Assembly (NCBI RefSeq): GCF_001294335.1
Contig: NZ_LGKG01000079.1
Span: 1-64,000, forward strand
Length of the DNA: 64,000 nucleotides
Reading direction: 5' to 3'
Source: Streptomyces chattanoogensis
Lineage (GTDB): Bacteria; Actinomycetota; Actinomycetes; Streptomycetales; Streptomycetaceae
Under the pieces are notes generated by a model, which saw only the letters and a program-made list of their open reading frames with translations, had not been told where the DNA came from and did not search any database. The position numbers and the translations under genes were made by a program. Below are positions 60,471 to 64,000 of the stretch, in pieces. The stretch's first letter is position 1. Every line of letters starts with the position of its first letter.

Positions 60471-60614
60471 GACACCTCCGGGCCGATCGTGGGCTTTCGC
60501 GAGGATGGTGGCCCATCCGGTGCTCGGCGGGGAAGTCGTAGAGCGCCGGCAGTTCAGCCTCATCGTCGTGGGGTCGGGGTCGGCGTACGGCCCTCAGCGG
60601 CCGGCGGGCCCGGC

Positions 60615-61067
60615 TCAGGCCCCGTCCATCGCCATCTGGGTGCTCTTGGCCTCGGCCTCGCGCTGGTCGTACTCGGTGCGTGCGGCGGCGATCTGGTCCT
60701 GGTGGTCCTCGGTCCAGGCAACGAGCGCCTGGATGGTGTGGTGCAGTGTCGCGCCCATCGGGGTGAGTTGGTAGTCCACGCGCGGTGGGACGACCGGGTG
60801 CACCGTCCGGCGCACCAGCCCGTCGCGTTCCAACTGGCGCAGTGTCACCGTCAGCATGCGTTGGCTGATCCCGTCGATCTCGCGCCGCAGTTCGGTGAAA
60901 CGCAGGGTGCGGCGGTCGAGCAGGGCGATGACGAGCAGCGACCACTTGTCAGCCACGCGATCGAGGATCTGACGGACCTCGCAGCCCTCTCGAGTGTCCC
61001 ACTGGCGGGCCTGGTCGTCCTCGGTTCCCGTGCAGTGACTCGGTGACTTCAAAGTGCCTTCTTCCAT
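60615..61067 (-). CDS. HxlR family transcriptional regulator
   Basis: The 150-residue protein has the HxlR winged helix: CEVRQILDRVADKWSLLVIALLDR, then LRFTELRREIDGISQRMLTVTLRQLERDGLV and the wing PRVDYQLTPMG. The conserved Cys29 near the N-terminus of the first helix is used for redox or electrophile sensing in several relatives. It is divergent from the DHA2 efflux pump at 61203 and probably regulates it through the inverted repeat at 61093-61136. The C-terminal tail is rich in charged residues. Confidence 0.9.
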   Translation of the reverse strand: MEEGTLKSPSHCTGTEDDQARQWDTREGCEVRQILDRVADKWSLLVIALLDRRTLRFTELRREIDGISQRMLTVTLRQLERDGLVRRTVHPVVPPRVDYQLTPMGATLHHTIQALVAWTEDHQDQIAAARTEYDQREAEAKSTQMAMDGA

Positions 61068-61092
61068 GGTCGTTCAGGGTGCACCAGGATCG

Positions 61093-61136
61093 AGGCGGTT
61101 ACAAGAGGGAACTGACAGGTGGTTCGGTAACCGCCT
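61093..61136. promoter_or_regulatory. HxlR operator candidate
   Basis: AGGCGGTTAC (61093-61102) and GTAACCGCCT (61127-61136) are a perfect 10-bp inverted repeat with 24 bases between, located between hxlR and the MFS gene. HxlR dimers bind such spaced GTAAC-type repeats. A polypyrimidine tract (about 61149-61186) follows and leads to the ribosome site AAGGAG. Confidence 0.65.
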
Positions 61137-61202
61137 GCGACGCCTGCGTTCTCTCTTTTCTCCCCTCCCTTTCCTTCCCTTTCTGGTTCAAGGAGCCATC
61201 CT

Positions 61203-62720
61203 GTGTCCACGTCCTCCACGTCCTCCACGTCCTCCACGTCCTCCATGTCACCACCGCCGCCGGAGCCCGGTGCCGCCCGCCTGAGCGGGCGTGCCTGGGG
61301 AGTGCTCTTCGTACTGTGTGGAGCGATCTTCCTGGAGGGCATCGATGTGGCCATGCTCAACGTGGCTCTGCCATCGATCCGTGCCGACCTGGGGATGTCC
61401 ACCGGCGAGCTGCAGTGGGTGATGAGCGCGTACGTTGTGGGATACGGCGGGTTCATGCTGCTGGGCGGACGAGTGGCGGACCTCTTCGGCCGGCGACGGA
61501 TGTTTCTGTTCTGGCTCACCGTGTTCCTGCTCTTCTCCGGCCTGGGCGGTTTCGCCGACGATGGACGCACGCTCATCGCCGCCCGCTTCGTGACGGGAGT
61601 CGCCGCCGCATTCATGACTCCGGCGGGGCTGTCCATCATCACGACCGGCTTCGCGGAAGGGCCACAGCGCGACAAGGCCCTCCTGGTCTACTCGGGCACC
61701 GCGGCCGGAGGCTTCTCCATCGGCCTGGTCGTCGGAGGGCTGCTGACCTCGGCCGACTGGCGCTGGGTGTTCTTCGCCCCCGTAGTCCTGTCGTTCCTCA
61801 TCCTGGTCGCCGCCCTCGCCCTCATCCCCAAGTCGAAGCGACCCGACCGCGCCGGGCAGCGTATCGATCTGCTCGGGGCGGTCACCGTGACCGGCGCGAT
61901 CGTGCTTCTCGTCCTCGCCGTCGAAGGCGCCGCCCACACCGGTGTGGGCCAGACACTGGGAACCCTCGCCGCGGGTTTCGCGCTCCTCACCGTCTTCGTA
62001 CTGACCGAACGCCGGGCGGCCGCCCCGCTCGTGCGGCTGGGAATCCTCCGCAGCGGGCCCCTGGTGCGCGCCAACCTCGCCGCGCTGCTCTTCTCCGGCG
62101 GCTTCTTCGGCTTCCAGTTCATCGCCGTGCTGTATCTGCGGGAGCTGCGCGGCTGGTCCACGGTCCAGACCAGTCTCGCGCTCCTGGTGATCGGCATCGA
62201 CGCCGCACTCTCACCCACCCTCACCCCCAAACTCGTCAACCGCTTCGGCAACGCCAGGGTCATCCTCGGCGGCCTGGGACTGGCTGTGCTGTCCTACGCC
62301 CTGTTCCTGCCGGTCGGCGACGACTGGACGTACGCAGCGATGTTCCCCAGCTTCATCACCCTCGGCCTGGCGTTCTCCCTCACCTACGGCCCGCTCACCA
62401 TCGTCGCCACCGAGGGCATCGACGAGGAGGAGCAGGGCCTCGCGGGGGGCCTCCTCTACACCTCCTTCCAGTTCGGCGCCGCCCTCGGCCTGTCCACCGT
62501 CACCGCCGTCAACGTCGCGGCCACCGGCGACGGCGGATCCCCCAGGTCCCTGCTCGACGGCTACCACGCCGCCCTGTTCGTCCCGCTCATCGCAGCGGCC
62601 CTCGCCGCGCTCATCAGCGCGTTCGGCCTCCGCGGCCGCCCCCGTGCGACGGATGCCGACGCCTCGCGGGCAGCGCGGTCCACCGCCGAAGGTGCCGAGA
62701 CGACAGGGGCGGCGCGTTGA
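61203..62720 (+). CDS. DHA2-type MFS multidrug efflux transporter, HxlR-linked
   Basis: The 505-residue transporter has about 14 helices. Signatures are EGIDVAMLNVALPSIRADLG in helix 1, GGRVADLFGRRR in loop 2-3, and TPAGLSIITTGFAEGPQRDKAL. It is a paralogue of the pump at 290-1744. It starts at GTG 61203, with AAGGAG eight bases upstream. The first 15 residues, STSSTSSTSSTSSM, are coded by a 9-bp tandem repeat. It is probably a drug:proton antiporter regulated by the divergent HxlR protein. The PNPOx-like gene follows in the same direction after 25 bases. Confidence 0.9.
   Translation: MSTSSTSSTSSTSSMSPPPPEPGAARLSGRAWGVLFVLCGAIFLEGIDVAMLNVALPSIRADLGMSTGELQWVMSAYVVGYGGFMLLGGRVADLFGRRRMFLFWLTVFLLFSGLGGFADDGRTLIAARFVTGVAAAFMTPAGLSIITTGFAEGPQRDKALLVYSGTAAGGFSIGLVVGGLLTSADWRWVFFAPVVLSFLILVAALALIPKSKRPDRAGQRIDLLGAVTVTGAIVLLVLAVEGAAHTGVGQTLGTLAAGFALLTVFVLTERRAAAPLVRLGILRSGPLVRANLAALLFSGGFFGFQFIAVLYLRELRGWSTVQTSLALLVIGIDAALSPTLTPKLVNRFGNARVILGGLGLAVLSYALFLPVGDDWTYAAMFPSFITLGLAFSLTYGPLTIVATEGIDEEEQGLAGGLLYTSFQFGAALGLSTVTAVNVAATGDGGSPRSLLDGYHAALFVPLIAAALAALISAFGLRGRPRATDADASRAARSTAEGAETTGAAR
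61206..61250 (+). repeat. 9-bp tandem repeat in the MFS N-terminus
   Basis: TCCACGTCC is repeated four times (61206-61241), followed by a degenerate copy, TCCATGTCA (61242-61250). It codes for Ser-Thr-Ser units. Because the unit is in frame, copy-number changes would only alter the length of the cytoplasmic tail. Confidence 0.85.
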
Positions 62721-62745
62721 GCGCCGCAGAGACGGAGGCGGCGCC

Positions 62746-63230
62746 ATGGCGCTGAAGGTGCGCTCCTTCTCCGACGTGGAGAGCGAGTTCTTCCAGTACA
62801 TCAGCGACATCGCATACGCGACGATGATCACCGTCGACAAGAAGAGCCGCCCCCGGGCGCGCATACTCCTGCCCATCTGGGAGGTCATCGACGGCCGCCC
62901 CGTCGGCTGGCTCGCCGCCTACAGGACACCGGTGAAGTCGGCGCACCTGGCGAACAATCCGCACACCACCTACTCCTACTGGAATCCACGGCAGAACGCC
63001 GTGTTCATCGACAGCGTCTCCAGGTGGGTCGAGGACGAGCCCACCAAACGCCACGCGTGGGAGCTCTATCGCGAGGGCAGCCCACCCGGGGTCGGCTACG
63101 ACCCCGCGGCTACTGGCGCGGCGGACCGGCGGACCCGGAGTACCACCTGTTGCGATCGACCCGTGGCGGGTGCAGGTGCTGCGCGGAAGGGATGTGCGTA
63201 GCCGGATCTGGACCGCCGAAGGCGGGGCGT
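62746..63230 (+). pseudogene. Pyridoxamine 5'-phosphate oxidase-like gene with two frameshifts
   Basis: From ATG 62746 the frame encodes a PNPOx-like flavin-binding fold: VESEFFQYISDIAYATMITVDKK, RPRARILLPIWEVIDG and KSAHLANNPHTTYSYW. It then leaves frame. Near 63108-63116 a neighbouring frame continues with YWRGGPADPEYHLLR, and after a second switch near 63150-63160 the third frame gives IDPWRVQVLRGRDVRSRIW and ends at TAG 63230. Each shift is one base. Either the gene is a recent pseudogene or the sequence contains errors. It would be co-transcribed with the MFS pump. As is, translation ends at 63201 with an altered tail. Confidence 0.75.
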
Positions 63231-63254
63231 AGGCGGGGTGTAGGGCCCTCAAGT

Positions 63255-63280
63255 GTGCCCCCGGCCACGGCCGGGGGCAC
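63255..63280 (+). terminator. Hairpin terminator after the MFS-PNPOx operon
   Basis: GTGCCCCCGGCC (63255-63266) pairs with GGCCGGGGGCAC (63269-63280). The perfect GC-rich stem lies just after the PNPOx stop and should end the operon. Confidence 0.8.
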
Positions 63281-63666
63281 GGTTCCGCGCGTTTCGCTGT
63301 TCATGACTGGTGCGCGCGCCGCTGTCCAGGGCCAGGCTGACTTTCCGAGGGCGACGATCGCTCAAGTTCTTGTGAGCTTGGCGCGTTCGGCGGCGGTGGT
63401 TGGGACGCGGTAGGACTCGTCGCCCGAGCTCGACAGTCAACCAGGCCCGCCGTCACGCCGTCACGCCGTCACGCCGTCACGCCGTCACCCTGAGGGCCGC
63501 ACCGACGGGCCCCTCGCGCGAACCGCAAGCCTCCACGCCGCCGTTCGCCAGCATGCCTGCCAGGCACACGGATGCGCCCACCAGCAAGGCCACCGCGGCG
63601 GGACGAAGACGAGGGCGACCGGTCACGAGACCAGGCTCGGTGGTGGCGCCTCGGCTACGGTGGCGG
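63281..63666. other. 386-bp region with an octamer array, no gene
   Basis: Apart from the GCCGTCAC array at 63449-63488, I see no supported gene. A minus-strand frame of about 24 codons (DESYRVPTTAAERAKLTRT, stop near 63370) may be the end of a lost gene. Confidence 0.4.
63449..63488. repeat. Five tandem GCCGTCAC octamers
   Basis: GCCGTCAC is repeated exactly five times. The array is intergenic, between the MFS-PNPOx operon and the partial hydrolase gene. It could vary in copy number between strains. Confidence 0.85.
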
Positions 63667-64000
63667 TCAGTCGAGGGAGTCCATGAAGTCGAGCATCCGC
63701 CTGTTGATCTGCTCCGCGTGGTCGATCTGTGGTCCGTGGCCGGTGTTCGAGATGATCTCGGCGCGGGCCCCCGGTACCAGACGCGGGACGCGCTCCACTT
63801 GGCGTTGCGGATGCACGAGGAGGCTCCGCCTGCCGAGCAAGAGGTAGAGGGGGGTGCGGATGGTGCGCAGCTCGTCCGCGCTGAGGGGGAGCGGGGCCGG
63901 GCGCCGTATGCGGTAGGCGCGGACGCCGGACCTGATCATCGTGCGCAGCTCGGGCACGATGATGACCGGTTGTTCCAGCCAGGCTGCCAGGCGTGGGCGT
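63667..64000 (-). CDS. Alpha/beta hydrolase, C-terminal part (cut by the window edge)
   Basis: About 110 codons of the C-terminal end are inside the window. The frame shows RTIRTPLYLLLGRRSLLVHPQRQVERV, where other hydrolases carry the acidic residue, and ISNTGHGPQIDHAEQINRRMLDFMDSLD, with the catalytic His in NTGHGPQIDH. The TGA stop is at 63667-63669. It is a typical small alpha/beta hydrolase; the nucleophile and N-terminus lie outside. The substrate is unknown. Confidence 0.8.
   Translation of the reverse strand, partial: RPRLAAWLEQPVIIVPELRTMIRSGVRAYRIRRPAPLPLSADELRTIRTPLYLLLGRRSLLVHPQRQVERVPRLVPGARAEIISNTGHGPQIDHAEQINRRMLDFMDSLD

Noticed and set aside
1..64000. A biosynthetic gene cluster for a specialised metabolite.
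   Set aside because: An aminotransferase, SDRs, regulators and transporters are present, but no polyketide, peptide or terpene synthase core and no coherent set of tailoring genes; the ATP-grasp-like gene is isolated.
1..64000. An integrated prophage or conjugative element.
   Set aside because: No integrase, phage structural, replication or transfer genes are recognisable; only transposase fragments occur.

Overview
This 64 kb window is high-GC actinobacterial DNA, almost certainly from a Streptomyces chromosome. The signs are strong third-position GC codon use, many GTG starts, MmyB-type XRE regulators paired with short-chain dehydrogenases, an ECF42-type sigma factor with a DGPF partner, a large SpoIIE-type phosphatase, and many secreted hydrolases with Streptomyces-like signal peptides. 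There is no ribosomal or core housekeeping operon. I saw no tRNA, rRNA or CRISPR array. The mix of small regulator-target pairs, secreted enzymes, decayed transposases and broken genes fits an accessory region such as a chromosome arm.

Layout. 0-4 kb: tail of an old-yellow-enzyme oxidoreductase, a MarR-controlled DHA2 efflux pump, and MmyB-SDR pair 1. 4.2-8.3 kb: a three-gene unit of an unrecognised protein, a MoxR-type AAA+ ATPase and a VWA/metallopeptidase-like protein. 8.5-19.3 kb: M43 and M64 zinc peptidases, an HTH-hydrolase operon, a thioesterase-fold protein, hypothetical genes, an IS5-like transposase scar and a Tap-like lipoprotein exopeptidase. 19.6-28.4 kb: a TetR-hydrolase pair with a 40-bp palindromic operator, an atypical lower-GC ATP-grasp-like gene, a cupin, a frameshifted gene, a GlxA-type regulator divergent from a quinone oxidoreductase, and a second Tap-like peptidase. 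28.5-40.6 kb: an ACC-synthase-like aminotransferase, the ECF42-DGPF operon, an orphan solute-binding lipoprotein, the 946-residue SpoIIE phosphatase, a decayed secreted-protein gene abutting a 5'-truncated FtsX permease, and a GH5 endoglycoceramidase-like enzyme. 40.7-46.8 kb: MOSC protein, lactate-permease-like transporter, AraC regulator, four-helix membrane protein, and a CHRD protein with a class F-like sortase. 47.3-50.3 kb: a Sel1-repeat protein, an EACC1-type adaptor and a caspase-like protease carrying its own Sel1 repeats. 51-57.5 kb: DM13 protein, a second TetR-hydrolase pair with tandem operators, DUF6458, hemerythrin and PRC-barrel proteins, and MmyB-SDR pair 2. 57.5-64 kb: an IS110 remnant, a secreted HEAGH metalloprotease, a deleted VOC gene, an HxlR-controlled DHA2 pump with a frameshifted PNPOx-like gene, and a partial hydrolase.

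How the genes work together. Much of the window is built from self-contained regulator-target pairs facing away from each other over an operator: MarR/MFS, XRE/SDR twice, TetR/hydrolase twice, GlxA/quinone reductase and HxlR/MFS. The palindromes are visible in most of these gaps. Several modules occur twice as paralogues. The strongest candidate for a little-described system is the Sel1-EACC1-caspase operon at 47.3-50.3 kb, which looks like a compact regulated-proteolysis or cell-death (conflict) module. The MoxR-VWA unit at 4.2-8.3 kb comes second.
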